Part shown: piece by piece, positions 1 through 10,357 of the stretch
How positions within the stretch are numbered: position 1 is the stretch's first letter
Layout of the letters: every line of letters starts with the position of its first letter
Assembly: GCF_018100795.1 (NCBI RefSeq)
Contig: NZ_JAGJDY010000001.1
Location: 124,001 to 188,000 of the forward strand
Source: Alteromonas sp. MMG017
Lineage (GTDB): Bacteria; Pseudomonadota; Gammaproteobacteria; Enterobacterales; Alteromonadaceae
Direction of reading: 5' to 3'
Length of the DNA: 64,000 nt
Program-made: the position numbers and the translations under genes
Notes under the pieces: generated by a model
The model's database searches: none
What the model was told of the DNA's origin: nothing
The model's input: only the letters and a program-made list of their open reading frames with translations

Positions 1-557
1 AAAAACAGCATCTAGAGCTTACCCGTGATATCGCTAACCGTATGAACAATTTATATGGTGACATTCTACGTGTACCAGAACCTCATATTCCTGAGTTTGG
101 TGCTCGTATCATGAGCCTACAAGAGCCAGAAAAGAAAATGTCGAAGTCTGACGTTAATCCAAACAACTTCATTGGCTTGCTTGAAGATCCTAAAAAGATT
201 ACCAAGAAAATTAAACGTGCGGTAACCGATTCAGACGAACAAGCCAACATTTACTTCAACCCACAAGAAAAGCCTGGGGTATCAAACCTGCTTACCCTAT
301 TGTCATTATCGACAGGAAAGTCGATAGATGAATTAGTACCGGCATACGAAGATAAAATGTATGGTCACTTGAAGGGTGATGTAGCGGAAGCGGTAGTGGG
401 CCTATTAGAGCCAATTCAGCAACGCTATGCCGACATTCGCACCAATCGTGACTACTTAAACGATGTGATGCGAAATGGCGCTGAAAAAGCATCGGCCCGC
501 GCAGAAGAAACCCTTAAAAAGGTTTATGAAGCCGTTGGTTTTATTCCAAAGCCTTAA
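1..557 (+). CDS. trpS: Tryptophanyl-tRNA synthetase, C-terminal part (5' end outside window)
   Basis: Charges tRNA-Trp with tryptophan in the cytoplasm (class I synthetase). The frame is open from base 3 to the left edge, so the ATG at 42 is internal and about 185 codons of a protein usually near 330 residues are present. The KMSKS ATP-binding loop is seen at 135-149 (K-M-S-K-S-D), followed by the helical anticodon-binding half with the family's typical ending. The stop is 30 bp before pabA, so the two may be co-transcribed. No defect is visible in the part shown. Confidence 0.95.
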   Translation, partial: KQHLELTRDIANRMNNLYGDILRVPEPHIPEFGARIMSLQEPEKKMSKSDVNPNNFIGLLEDPKKITKKIKRAVTDSDEQANIYFNPQEKPGVSNLLTLLSLSTGKSIDELVPAYEDKMYGHLKGDVAEAVVGLLEPIQQRYADIRTNRDYLNDVMRNGAEKASARAEETLKKVYEAVGFIPKP

Positions 558-587
558 TTAGCGTTGTATTGAACAGGTCAGGTTGTC

Positions 588-1163
588 GTGTTGCTGTTAA
601 TTGATAATTTCGATTCATTTACTCACAACCTTGCCCGTTATCTTACCGAATTAGGTGCATGCGTTAAGGTGATGAGAAACAATGCCCTTACTATTGCCGA
701 TATAGAAGCCTTATCACCAAGTCATTTAGTGATTTCACCAGGCCCCTGTACACCCAATGAGTCGGGAATTAGCGTAGAGGCTATTAAGCATTTTGCTGGG
801 AAGATCCCCTTACTTGGCGTGTGCTTAGGCCATCAAGCCATAGGGCAGGTATTTGGCGCTTCAGTGATTGGAGCAAAAGAAATTAAGCACGGCAAAACTT
901 CCGCGCTCTTTCATAAAAATCGAGGCTTATTTAACGGGTTTGAGCAAGGTTACGCGGTAACCCGCTATCACTCGTTAGTGCTTGATGAAAGCCAATTTCC
1001 TGAAACCTTAAATATCGATGCGTGGTGCGTAACTGATGACGGGGAAAAAGAGATTATGGGGATCTCTCATAACGCTCTCCCTATATGGGGTGTACAATTT
1101 CACCCTGAATCTCTGCTCACCGAATACGGCCATGACATTTTAAGTGCTTTTCTAAACGCCTAG
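588..1163 (+). CDS. pabA: Aminodeoxychorismate/anthranilate synthase glutamine amidotransferase subunit
   Basis: Class I glutamine amidotransferase that releases ammonia for a chorismate-using partner (PabB for folate or TrpE for tryptophan). The triad is readable: Cys79 in GVCLGHQ, His172 and Glu174 in FHPES. The N-terminus LLIDNFDSFTHNL is typical, and the 191-residue length fits stand-alone PabA/TrpG. The start is GTG at 588, placed so the protein begins directly at the first beta strand. No synthase large subunit lies nearby, so the partner is encoded elsewhere. PabA is favoured because there is no trp operon context, but the protein could serve both pathways. Confidence 0.9.
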   Translation: MLLLIDNFDSFTHNLARYLTELGACVKVMRNNALTIADIEALSPSHLVISPGPCTPNESGISVEAIKHFAGKIPLLGVCLGHQAIGQVFGASVIGAKEIKHGKTSALFHKNRGLFNGFEQGYAVTRYHSLVLDESQFPETLNIDAWCVTDDGEKEIMGISHNALPIWGVQFHPESLLTEYGHDILSAFLNA

Positions 1164-1335
1164 GGTGTAACCCTTATTTATTCTGCCAACGCTTCAGAAT
1201 AAACTTAAGCTATACGGCTTCCTGCCGATAAAAAGTTCTGTAATTATTCGCATTGGGCGTTGTTTTTGTTTACTTTTTATAGGTTAATCATCAAAGCGCC
1301 TTTGTAAGTATATATTTAGGAAGTAGGGCGACCCA

Positions 1336-2559
1336 ATGCACGGCATCTATGAACAGACGCACGAACAGTTACTTAGCAGGAGCTACCTTAAGATGACGAC
1401 CCAAGCATCGACCCCGCCGCCTATCGATGAGCGCTTTGAGAGCCTATTAATCTCTCCAGAACTCGCGATGAAAATGCTGGGGAAACGTGGTCCTGGTGAA
1501 GTCAGCTTTGAGCAATCTGAACAAGGTGACGCCCGCAGACAATTACTTCACGTCGAAAAAGTCGCTATTGAGAATAAGCGCCTAAAAGCGCAGTCTGATG
1601 CTTCATATACCGAAACCGTTAATCATTACTTACATGAAGTTTTGTTAGGTGAGCTTACTGAGCAGTTATCGTTTACCTCAGACGTATTTAACAACATATT
1701 GAATTTAAGTGACGACACAGGTGCATTACTCGATGCGCTTTCGGTACGCGCGGCATCGGTATCTAAACTAGAACCTATTGCAGCTAATTTACCTTGGCTT
1801 TATGACGAGTTAATGCAAGTCGTGAATTCTCCCGCTTTTAGAAGACGGGATTCTAAAGGCCGAGTAATCGTGGTTGAAACCTTCAGGACGGCGCTTAGCT
1901 TTTTAGGCATTGAGAATTTACGCCTGCTTATTCCTTCTCTTGTAGTAAAACGCGCCATGCCTCAGGTAACCGACCCATACCCTTGCATCAAACTTAAACT
2001 CACTCAGTTTGCGCACGGCACGGCGGTTACGGCTAGGCATCTTGCACCACACTACAAGCTCAACCCCGTTCAGGCTTATAGTTTCGGTATGCTCAGTCAA
2101 TTAGGTCGCTGTGCCATCATCCGATTGTACTTCAAGTTATTTGATAAGGTGCAGCTTCACCTTTTAACCGAATGCCAAAAAGACAAAGAGCGCATGCGCC
2201 ATGAAGCCTTGTTAAAGCTGGCGCCGTCGGCAAATTACCTGATTGCATTACAAGATGAGTATGCCGATGCGGTATCCGCTGATCTCATTGAAAACATGAT
2301 GTTGAAACGCTTATTTATTGGTGATGCGATGCGCCAATGTGCCACCAGAGAACCCTGTGAAGTAGGCTCCATACCCAAACTTCTACACCAAGCTCGCACT
2401 TATTCGAAAGTAAGAATGCTACACCAATCACGCATGGTTGAAGTAGCAGAGGTAAAACCAATGATTAAAGAGCAGGAATATCCATCAGGAGCATTGGAAC
2501 AACTAAGATCTGTTGATATTTTCACCCTTCCCTTATCTCGGGAAGAAGAAAGCAGCTAA
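1336..2559 (+). CDS. HDOD-domain signalling protein
   Basis: A 407-residue soluble protein. Its middle (about residues 150-330) resembles the HDOD fold, a degenerate HD phosphohydrolase domain: PWLYDELMQVVNSPAFRR, then LSFLGIENLRLLIPSLVVKRAMP, then helices around HGTAVTARHLAP and FGMLSQLGRCAI. The His-Asp metal pair of active HD enzymes is not apparent, as expected for HDOD proteins, which act as regulators or scaffolds in c-di-GMP and stress signalling. The N-terminal 100 residues are polar and unassigned. ATG 1336 is preceded by TAGGG; ATG 1393 (preceded by AGGAG) is a possible alternative 19 codons in. Target unknown. Confidence 0.7.
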   Translation: MHGIYEQTHEQLLSRSYLKMTTQASTPPPIDERFESLLISPELAMKMLGKRGPGEVSFEQSEQGDARRQLLHVEKVAIENKRLKAQSDASYTETVNHYLHEVLLGELTEQLSFTSDVFNNILNLSDDTGALLDALSVRAASVSKLEPIAANLPWLYDELMQVVNSPAFRRRDSKGRVIVVETFRTALSFLGIENLRLLIPSLVVKRAMPQVTDPYPCIKLKLTQFAHGTAVTARHLAPHYKLNPVQAYSFGMLSQLGRCAIIRLYFKLFDKVQLHLLTECQKDKERMRHEALLKLAPSANYLIALQDEYADAVSADLIENMMLKRLFIGDAMRQCATREPCEVGSIPKLLHQARTYSKVRMLHQSRMVEVAEVKPMIKEQEYPSGALEQLRSVDIFTLPLSREEESS

Positions 2560-4093
<1,534 letters not shown>

Positions 4094-4117
4094 ACGCCAA
4101 ATTAGCGAGTAGCGAAC

Positions 4118-5155
4118 ATGAATATAATTCGCCCTATTACGCAAGCTGATTACAAGGCCTTGTACGACATTGCAGTGGAATCAGGTATCGGATTTACCTC
4201 GTTACCTGTTAACGATGATCTGCTGCATAGAAAAGTCGACCGTGCGCAAGACGCTTTCACTAAAGCTAACGTGACCCAACCGGGTGATGAGTCGTACCTT
4301 TTTGTTATGGAAGATACGACCACTGGTGAAGTAGTAGGTACGTCAGGTATTGAAGCCGCTGTTGGTATTGATGATGCGTTTTACCACTATCATTTGAGCA
4401 AAGTGGTGCACGCCTCTCGCGAGCTAAACATTCACAATACGGTTGAAATTCTCACCTTTTGTAATGACTACACGGGCGTAACTGAGATTTGTACGTTGTT
4501 TTTAAGAGAGCAGGCCCGTGGTGGCATTAACGGCCGTTTTCTATCGAAAGTACGCTTCTTATTTATGATGGAGCACCGTGAGCGCTTCTCTGAAACTATC
4601 ATTGCCGAAATGCGTGGTGTAAGTGATGAAGAAGGTCGTTCGCCTTTCTGGGAATGGCTTGAAACCCACTTTTTCTCAATGGACTTCCCTACGGCTGATT
4701 ACCTTACCGGTATTGGCAATAAGGTGTTTATTGCAGAACTGATGCCTAAATACCCTATATACGTCAATCTATTGAGCAAAGAAGCACAGGCGGTTATTGG
4801 ACAGGTTCATGAAAAAACCCGCCCCGCCTTGCAATTGCTTGAAGGTGAAGGGTTTAGCTGTCGCGGTTACGTTGATATTTTTGATGCGGGCCCTACGGTA
4901 GAGGCCAACCTCAGTCATATCCGAACGGCGCAATCTAGCTTAAAAATGCCAATTGTTATTGATGATGCGGCGGCCGCACAAGGCCAAACCCATTACATCA
5001 TAAACACCTCTGTTGCAGATTTTCGCGCGGTAGCCACCGAAATAGGTGTTAACGAAGAGCAAAATATTGCCGTGCTTTCGCGTCAGGCCGCTGCTGCTCT
5101 GAATGTGCAAGAGGGCGACCACGTTCGTCTTGCACCTGTAAAGTTCAGAGATTAA
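4118..5155 (+). CDS. astA: Arginine N-succinyltransferase
   Basis: First enzyme of the AST pathway: transfers succinyl from succinyl-CoA to the alpha-amino group of arginine. The 345-residue length and the start IIRPITQADYKALYDIAVESGIGFTSLP match the AstA family, as do LCTLFLREQARGGINGRFLSKVRFLFM and the central FWEWLETHFFSMDF block. It sits between argD/astC and astD with short gaps (24 and 16 bp). astB and astE, needed to complete the pathway, are not in this window and must lie elsewhere if the pathway runs. Confidence 0.95.
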   Translation: MNIIRPITQADYKALYDIAVESGIGFTSLPVNDDLLHRKVDRAQDAFTKANVTQPGDESYLFVMEDTTTGEVVGTSGIEAAVGIDDAFYHYHLSKVVHASRELNIHNTVEILTFCNDYTGVTEICTLFLREQARGGINGRFLSKVRFLFMMEHRERFSETIIAEMRGVSDEEGRSPFWEWLETHFFSMDFPTADYLTGIGNKVFIAELMPKYPIYVNLLSKEAQAVIGQVHEKTRPALQLLEGEGFSCRGYVDIFDAGPTVEANLSHIRTAQSSLKMPIVIDDAAAAQGQTHYIINTSVADFRAVATEIGVNEEQNIAVLSRQAAAALNVQEGDHVRLAPVKFRD

Positions 5156-5171
5156 TTGAAGGACACTTTTT

Positions 5172-6641
5172 ATGTTACATACACATTTTGTCGACGGACA
5201 ATGGGTTACCGGTGAAGGGCACGACTTAGCTTCAATCGACCCAGCTAAGAACCAAGTTATTTGGGAAGGTAAGTCAGCCTCCCCTAGCCAGATTGACTTA
5301 GCGGTAAAAGCCGCTCGCGCTGCGGCTCCTGCTTGGGGAATGATGACAGTTGAAGAACGTTTAAACATCATTAAAGTTTACGGCGAAAAGCTAGGCGAAG
5401 CGAAAGAGCACCTAGCTAAAGTGATGGCGAAAGAAACCGGTAAACCAGAGTGGGAAACTGCCACAGAAGTAGGTGCCATGATGGGTAAAATCGCTATTTC
5501 TGAAAAAGCTTATTTCGAGCGTACCGGCAACGTTGAAAATCCTATGCCTGTAGGTAAAGCTTTCATTCGCCATAAAGCCCATGGTGTTGTAGCAGTATTC
5601 GGCCCGTATAATTTCCCAGGCCACTTGCCTAATGGTCACATTGTACCTGCGCTTATTGCTGGTAATACTGTGGTATTTAAACCTAGCGATCTTACCCCTA
5701 TGGTTGCCGAAGAAATGGTTAAGCTATGGGAACAAGCGGGCTTGCCTGCCGGCGTACTTAACCTGGTTCAAGGTGAAGTTGAAACCGGTAAAGCACTAGC
5801 GTCGCACAATGGTATTGATGGGTTATTCTTTACCGGAAGTTCACGCACTGGCAAAATTTTGCACGAACAGTTTGCAGGACACCCAGGTAAAATTTTGGCT
5901 CTTGAAATGGGCGGAAATAACCCGTTAATCGTGAAAGACGTTGCCGATATTGATGGTGCGGTTCACGATATCGTGCAGTCAGCCTTTATTACGTCGGGTC
6001 AACGCTGCACCTGTGCGCGCCGTTTGTTTTTACCTGCCAATGCTCAAGGTGATGCCACATTAGCTCGTCTGCTTGAAGTCACTAAAAATATCAAAATTGA
6101 TGACTATGATGCCGATGCTCAGCCTTTCATGGGGGCAATGATTTCAGCAAACGCTGCAGCATCTATGGTTAAAGCGCAGCAAGAACTTGAAGCCCTAGGC
6201 GGCAAGGTTTTATTGCGATTAGAACAGCCTGATACCCAAAAGGGTTTCGCCACCCCAGGTATTATTGATGTGACTGACATGCTATCTGAATTGCCTGATG
6301 AAGAGCACTTCGGCCCATTGCTTAAGGTTATTCGCTACACCGACTTTGATAGCGCAATTGAAGAAGCGAACAACACGAGCTTTGGCTTATCGGCAGGATT
6401 GCTAGCGGATAACGAAGAAGACTACCGTTATTTCTTTGCACGTATTCGTGCAGGTATCGTTAACTGGAACCGCCCTATAACGGGTGCAAGCAGTGCAGCA
6501 CCCTTTGGTGGCATTGGTGAAAGTGGAAATCATCGCGCCAGTGCATTTTATGCCGCCGACTATTGTGCGTTCCCAGTCGCCTCGGTAGAGCTTGAAAAAG
6601 TAACCTTGCCAGGTAAGTTAAGCCCAGGTCTAACACTTTAA
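5172..6641 (+). CDS. astD: N-succinylglutamate 5-semialdehyde dehydrogenase
   Basis: NAD-dependent aldehyde dehydrogenase of 489 residues that oxidises succinylglutamate semialdehyde to succinylglutamate, the fourth AST step. The catalytic cysteine is about Cys279 in [11 protein letters not shown], the general-base glutamate lies in ALEMGGNNP, and the Rossmann signature is [10 protein letters not shown]. The start [15 protein letters not shown] is family-typical, with GAAGGA upstream. It is the third gene of the argD-astA-astD unit. A small terminator-like stem follows its stop. Confidence 0.95.
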   Translation: MLHTHFVDGQWVTGEGHDLASIDPAKNQVIWEGKSASPSQIDLAVKAARAAAPAWGMMTVEERLNIIKVYGEKLGEAKEHLAKVMAKETGKPEWETATEVGAMMGKIAISEKAYFERTGNVENPMPVGKAFIRHKAHGVVAVFGPYNFPGHLPNGHIVPALIAGNTVVFKPSDLTPMVAEEMVKLWEQAGLPAGVLNLVQGEVETGKALASHNGIDGLFFTGSSRTGKILHEQFAGHPGKILALEMGGNNPLIVKDVADIDGAVHDIVQSAFITSGQRCTCARRLFLPANAQGDATLARLLEVTKNIKIDDYDADAQPFMGAMISANAAASMVKAQQELEALGGKVLLRLEQPDTQKGFATPGIIDVTDMLSELPDEEHFGPLLKVIRYTDFDSAIEEANNTSFGLSAGLLADNEEDYRYFFARIRAGIVNWNRPITGASSAAPFGGIGESGNHRASAFYAADYCAFPVASVELEKVTLPGKLSPGLTL

Positions 6642-6657
6642 ATAAACCAATACAGAC

Positions 6658-6684
6658 AAAGCCGCTATTAATAGCGGCTTTATT
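6658..6684 (+). terminator. Stem-loop with short T tract between astD and the DUF1338 gene
   Basis: The perfect palindrome GCCGCTATTAATAGCGGC (6661-6678) is flanked by AAA and TTTATTT, giving a 7-bp stem with a TTAA loop. It could end the ast message or partly attenuate reading into the next gene, whose start is only 22 bp further on. The T tract is interrupted, so termination is probably incomplete. Confidence 0.6.
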
Positions 6685-6699
6685 TATAGGACACACCCC

Positions 6700-7506
6700 A
6701 TGCATAACAATATCGATACACTCTTTGCCAATATGTGGGACGATTATGTTGCAATTACCCCTTCAGCTCACAAAATCCATGCCCTTCTTGCCGATGAAGA
6801 AAGCACGAATAACATTGTGAACGACCATGTTGCTTTTAGAACCTTTGCATTAGATAAAACCGCGCTTGAAAAATTGGCTGATCACTTTCTTGCCCTTGGT
6901 TATAGCGAAATGGGTGATTATAATTTTGAAGCGAAGAAGCTAACCGCTAAGCACTTCGAACACCCTGATGATACAAAACCAAAAGTTTTCATCAGTGAGT
7001 TGAGAGTGAACGAACTGTCTGACAATGCACAAGCTATAATTCAAAAGCTCGTAACACAAATAGATGCCGATGTAGTGACTGCTGACAACTTCCTTTATTC
7101 GGGCCGTCACTGGGATATCAGTAAAGCCGATTATGATGCCCTGCTCAGCGAATCAGAATATGCAGCATGGTTGGCGGCATGGGGATTCCGCGCCAATCAC
7201 TTCACCGTTAGCGTTAATCATTTGGGGCAAACTGATGAGCTTTCAGACGTCAATACGCGTCTTAAAGAAGCCGGTTTTCTGCTAAATACCTCTGGCGGCG
7301 AAATAAAAGGCGGACCTGAGGTCTTCCTCGCGCAGTCTTCTACTATGGCCGACCGCGCTCCGGTGGATTTTTCTGATGAGACCGCCGCTATTCCTAGCTG
7401 CTTTTACGAATTCGCTCAGCGTTATAACATGCCTAATGGCAAGCGTTACCAAGGCTTTGTGGCAGCGTCTGCAGATAAGATTTTTGAAAGCACTAACGTC
7501 AGTTAA
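6700..7506 (+). CDS. DUF1338 / HglS-like VOC-fold metalloprotein
   Basis: A 268-residue protein of the DUF1338 family. Characterised longer relatives (HglS/YdcJ) are iron enzymes that turn 2-oxoadipate into 2-hydroxyglutarate in lysine breakdown. Conserved features seen are NDHVAFRTFAL near the N-terminus and WGFRANHFTVSVNHL in the middle, each supplying a likely metal-ligand histidine. The protein is much shorter than HglS (~450 residues), so the substrate may differ. The neighbouring ast genes suggest a role near arginine or glutamate catabolism, but that is inference. The site AGGACA precedes the ATG. Confidence 0.75.
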   Translation: MHNNIDTLFANMWDDYVAITPSAHKIHALLADEESTNNIVNDHVAFRTFALDKTALEKLADHFLALGYSEMGDYNFEAKKLTAKHFEHPDDTKPKVFISELRVNELSDNAQAIIQKLVTQIDADVVTADNFLYSGRHWDISKADYDALLSESEYAAWLAAWGFRANHFTVSVNHLGQTDELSDVNTRLKEAGFLLNTSGGEIKGGPEVFLAQSSTMADRAPVDFSDETAAIPSCFYEFAQRYNMPNGKRYQGFVAASADKIFESTNVS

Positions 7507-7566
7507 GTTATTTACGCGTTAAATTAGCGCGCATTGAACGAAAAGTAAGAACGGATATGCGATAAA

Positions 7567-7588
7567 TAAAAGGGCGAACGCCCTTTTA
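7567..7588. terminator. Bidirectional terminator between DUF1338 and GGDEF-EAL genes
   Basis: AAAAGGGC-GAAC-GCCCTTTT forms an 8-bp stem with a 4-nt loop, with A/T runs on both sides, so it can stop transcription arriving from either convergent gene. It overlaps the stop codon of the minus-strand GGDEF-EAL gene. Confidence 0.75.
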
Positions 7589-9757
7589 TTTTCTGTCAGG
7601 AAAAGTATCTGACGGGTTCGTATGCCTTGCCAGGAACTGATCATAGGGCATGGGTTTATCGAAATAGAAACCCTGCATTAAATTCACGTCAGCATTTTCC
7701 ATAAAGGGCAAGTAAGACTCCTGCTCTACCCCTTCCACCACAATTTCAATCTGCAATCTATTGAGCATGGCCACCAATCCGCAAAAAAGCGAATTCGCTT
7801 TACTGTTGTTATGAATATCCTTAACCAAGCTTCTATCCACTTTAACGACTTCAAAATGAAAGTTTCGAAGATAACTTAAGGAAGAAAACCCACTGCCAAA
7901 ATCGTCTAGTGAAAGGCGAAAGCCGACTTCACGCAGACTATTTAGCGCAACAAGCGCAGCTTTCTCATCACGGATAAAAATAGACTCAGTAAGCTCAAGT
8001 TCAATCATGTCAGTGCGCACTGAACAGTCATCACAAATTTTGGAGGCTTGGGCGGGGAAATCGGTGTCGAGCATTTGGTTAACGCTGATATTAATTGAAA
8101 GCGGTATGCTCTCTCCTTGCTGCGCTTCCATCATGGCGATGTAGTCGCATGCAGCTTCCAGCGCTTGCAACCCAATCTGGCGGTCTAGGTCGTGCTCTTC
8201 CGCAATAGGAATGAATACCACAGGAGGTACAACACCGTGTAAACCAGATATCCACCTACAAAGTACTTCTCCGCCTTTCAAAGTACCCTGCAAGTCATAC
8301 TTGCCTTGAATATAGTAATCGAGCAAATTGTTTTCAATAGCCTTACGCAAGTCATTCACCATACTGACCTGTTGCGACATTCTCTCGTGAAGCCCTTCTT
8401 CGTATACATTCACTTGGCCTTTGCCAAGCTTTTTGGCGTGATACATCGCTGCATCTGCACATTGGACAACGCCTTCAATACTGTCATTGTCTTCGGGAAA
8501 TTTGGCAATACCAATACTTGCTGACAGTTTTAATTCGACCTTTTTGGTCACCACAAAATCTTCTTCTATGAGCCCAATAAGCGCTTCGGATTGCTCCACC
8601 GCCCAGTCAATATCTTGTCGTGGAAGTACAGCGATAAACTCATCGCCTCCCCACCGCGCCACATCGCCGTGCGGACCAAAAGAAGCAGTAAGCAGAGCAG
8701 CAACACGCTGAAGCTCGGTATCTCCTTTCTCGTGCCCAGCGGTATCATTAATAGCTTTGAACCCATCAAGGTCGATAAACACCACTAAAAAGTTGGTTTG
8801 GCTGTCGAAAAAGTGCCGGAAAATATCTCGCAGGGCGCTGCGATTATTGAGCCCGGTTAATTCATCGTACAGGGCAAGTTGCTGCAACCGCGCTTCGCTT
8901 CGTTTACGTTCACTGATATCCCGCATAGTAGCGATAAGCGACGACGAAGCTTGTAAGTAATTGTCAAAAACTGATACGGAAATATCTACCGGAGTGTTGT
9001 TACCGACTCTAGGCACAATAACAGATTCAAACCTAAGTTGTTTGTTGTGGTGCAGGCTGTTTGTATTAACTTTTTCCCCCATCAGCAAATCATTGAGATT
9101 AAGATTGATACAAGCCATCTTATCTGCCGCGCCCACTAACTTCACAAACGCCTCATTACACTCGTTTATGCTTAAGCTAGGTGATAATACCAACATGGGT
9201 TCGCGGGAATTCGCAAAGGCTGATGCCATTAGTTGGAAGGATTGTTCTGCTTGCCTTTGCTGCGTAATGTCTCTGGTGGTGCCCACTATTTGCAAGGCTT
9301 CACCGCTACTACCACGCTTAAGTACACGCCCTCTCAAACGAATCCATTGCAACTTACCTTGTATGCTCATACGGAAGGAAAGTTCTATGCGTTCGCGGCC
9401 ACCATGAAGCGCCATCGACCATTGAAACTGTAAGTTTTCCAAGTCGTCTTCATGCACTAACGCCATTAAGTCGATTGGCGTTCCTGACCAGGTAGATTCA
9501 CTTTCTGAATTGAGCGAAAACGCTCGAATATCAATGATGTCATGGCTTGCTTGCCAATCCCAAAATGACGCTTGCGATGCCCACAAAGCGAGCTCTAATT
9601 TTTTCTGTGATTGCTGACTGAAAAGTAGTGCGTTATATAGCTCGTCAGACTTTAGCAGCAGCAAGGATTCAGCGTTTTCTCTGGCCGCTTTTTCACGCTG
9701 AAGCCGCCTTTCTAAGCTCTGTAGTTTTTTCTCTAGAGGATCTAGATTGGCGCCCAC
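7586..9757 (-). CDS. H-NOX-associated GGDEF-EAL c-di-GMP enzyme with PAS domains
   Basis: A 723-residue cytosolic enzyme. Order: N-terminal coiled coil (about 5-60), PAS-like domain (60-170, ending VGTTRDITQQRQ), second PAS (175-290, ending TMRDISERKR), GGDEF (295-455, intact G370-G-D-E-F374) and EAL (470-715). The EAL signature reads E-V-L (497-499), but ELTES, LDDFGSG, VKVDRS and EGVE are kept, so phosphodiesterase activity is plausible. No RxxD inhibitory site precedes GGDEF. The start is GTG only 3 bp after the H-NOX stop, implying translational coupling. H-NOX-linked enzymes of this type (HaCE) make and degrade c-di-GMP under NO control in Shewanella. Confidence 0.88.
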   Translation of the reverse strand: MGANLDPLEKKLQSLERRLQREKAARENAESLLLLKSDELYNALLFSQQSQKKLELALWASQASFWDWQASHDIIDIRAFSLNSESESTWSGTPIDLMALVHEDDLENLQFQWSMALHGGRERIELSFRMSIQGKLQWIRLRGRVLKRGSSGEALQIVGTTRDITQQRQAEQSFQLMASAFANSREPMLVLSPSLSINECNEAFVKLVGAADKMACINLNLNDLLMGEKVNTNSLHHNKQLRFESVIVPRVGNNTPVDISVSVFDNYLQASSSLIATMRDISERKRSEARLQQLALYDELTGLNNRSALRDIFRHFFDSQTNFLVVFIDLDGFKAINDTAGHEKGDTELQRVAALLTASFGPHGDVARWGGDEFIAVLPRQDIDWAVEQSEALIGLIEEDFVVTKKVELKLSASIGIAKFPEDNDSIEGVVQCADAAMYHAKKLGKGQVNVYEEGLHERMSQQVSMVNDLRKAIENNLLDYYIQGKYDLQGTLKGGEVLCRWISGLHGVVPPVVFIPIAEEHDLDRQIGLQALEAACDYIAMMEAQQGESIPLSINISVNQMLDTDFPAQASKICDDCSVRTDMIELELTESIFIRDEKAALVALNSLREVGFRLSLDDFGSGFSSLSYLRNFHFEVVKVDRSLVKDIHNNSKANSLFCGLVAMLNRLQIEIVVEGVEQESYLPFMENADVNLMQGFYFDKPMPYDQFLARHTNPSDTFPDRK

Positions 9758-9760
9758 CGG

Positions 9761-10297
9761 CTACACAACCTGAATACTAAATTCGTACGTATGAGGGAAT
9801 GACATCTGATGAGTTTCACGTTCTAGGGTGCAACCGAAATGTACCGCTGCGGCATCCATTAGCCCTTCAGCAAGGGGATATAACTCTCGTTCAGAGAAGT
9901 AGCGCAAGCGCATACCGGTATCGGTTCTAGATATCACGGTAAAGCGCGGTAAATCAGCATCTGGATAGAGTTTTCGCACTTGTACATGAATGTCACCATC
10001 TAGGTGTTCTAGCAACTGCAAAATGTCTTTTGTGTCTGCAAGTACATTGCCGTGTACTGCTGCTAACTTACCAAAGAGGTAAACCCCAAAATCGTAAAGC
10101 AGTTCATTGACTGACTTACCGGTTTTCGCGGCAAGAATAGATAAAATTTTCTGCATTTCTTCAAAAGGGTAATAGCCGACCGCAGTATAGGCACCATCAT
10201 TAGTTAACTCAGCTTCTACTATCACTTCGTCAGCAAATTCAGGCGATACCTTTTCTTCTAGCATGTCTATTAGCGAAGTAAATACAATCCCTAACAT
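9761..10297 (-). CDS. H-NOX heme nitric-oxide sensor
   Basis: A 178-residue heme-NO-binding protein that senses NO (or O2) and passes the signal to a partner enzyme. The proximal heme ligand is His104 in GDIHVQVRKLYPDADLP, and the family's propionate-binding Y-x-S-x-R motif is present as Y133-F-S-E-R137. The length is the usual 180. A clear AAGGAGA site lies 5 bp before the ATG. The next gene downstream is the GGDEF-EAL partner, so the pair should link NO to c-di-GMP and biofilm behaviour. NO versus O2 selectivity cannot be settled by reading, although most gammaproteobacterial H-NOX proteins are NO sensors. Confidence 0.93.
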   Translation of the reverse strand: MLGIVFTSLIDMLEEKVSPEFADEVIVEAELTNDGAYTAVGYYPFEEMQKILSILAAKTGKSVNELLYDFGVYLFGKLAAVHGNVLADTKDILQLLEHLDGDIHVQVRKLYPDADLPRFTVISRTDTGMRLRYFSERELYPLAEGLMDAAAVHFGCTLERETHQMSFPHTYEFSIQVV

Positions 10298-10357
10298 ACG
10301 GTCTCCTTATACGATTAATAATAGTGTAGTTCAGTCCCACTCAACGACAACCATTGT

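Noticed and set aside
1178..1202. 8-bp stem TTATTCTG/CAGAATAA after pabA
   Set aside because: AT-rich, without a T tract; too weak to call a terminator.
8961..9407. Plus-strand open frame of 148 codons opposite the GGDEF-EAL gene
   Set aside because: Antisense shadow of a well-supported coding region; the product shows no pattern of its own.
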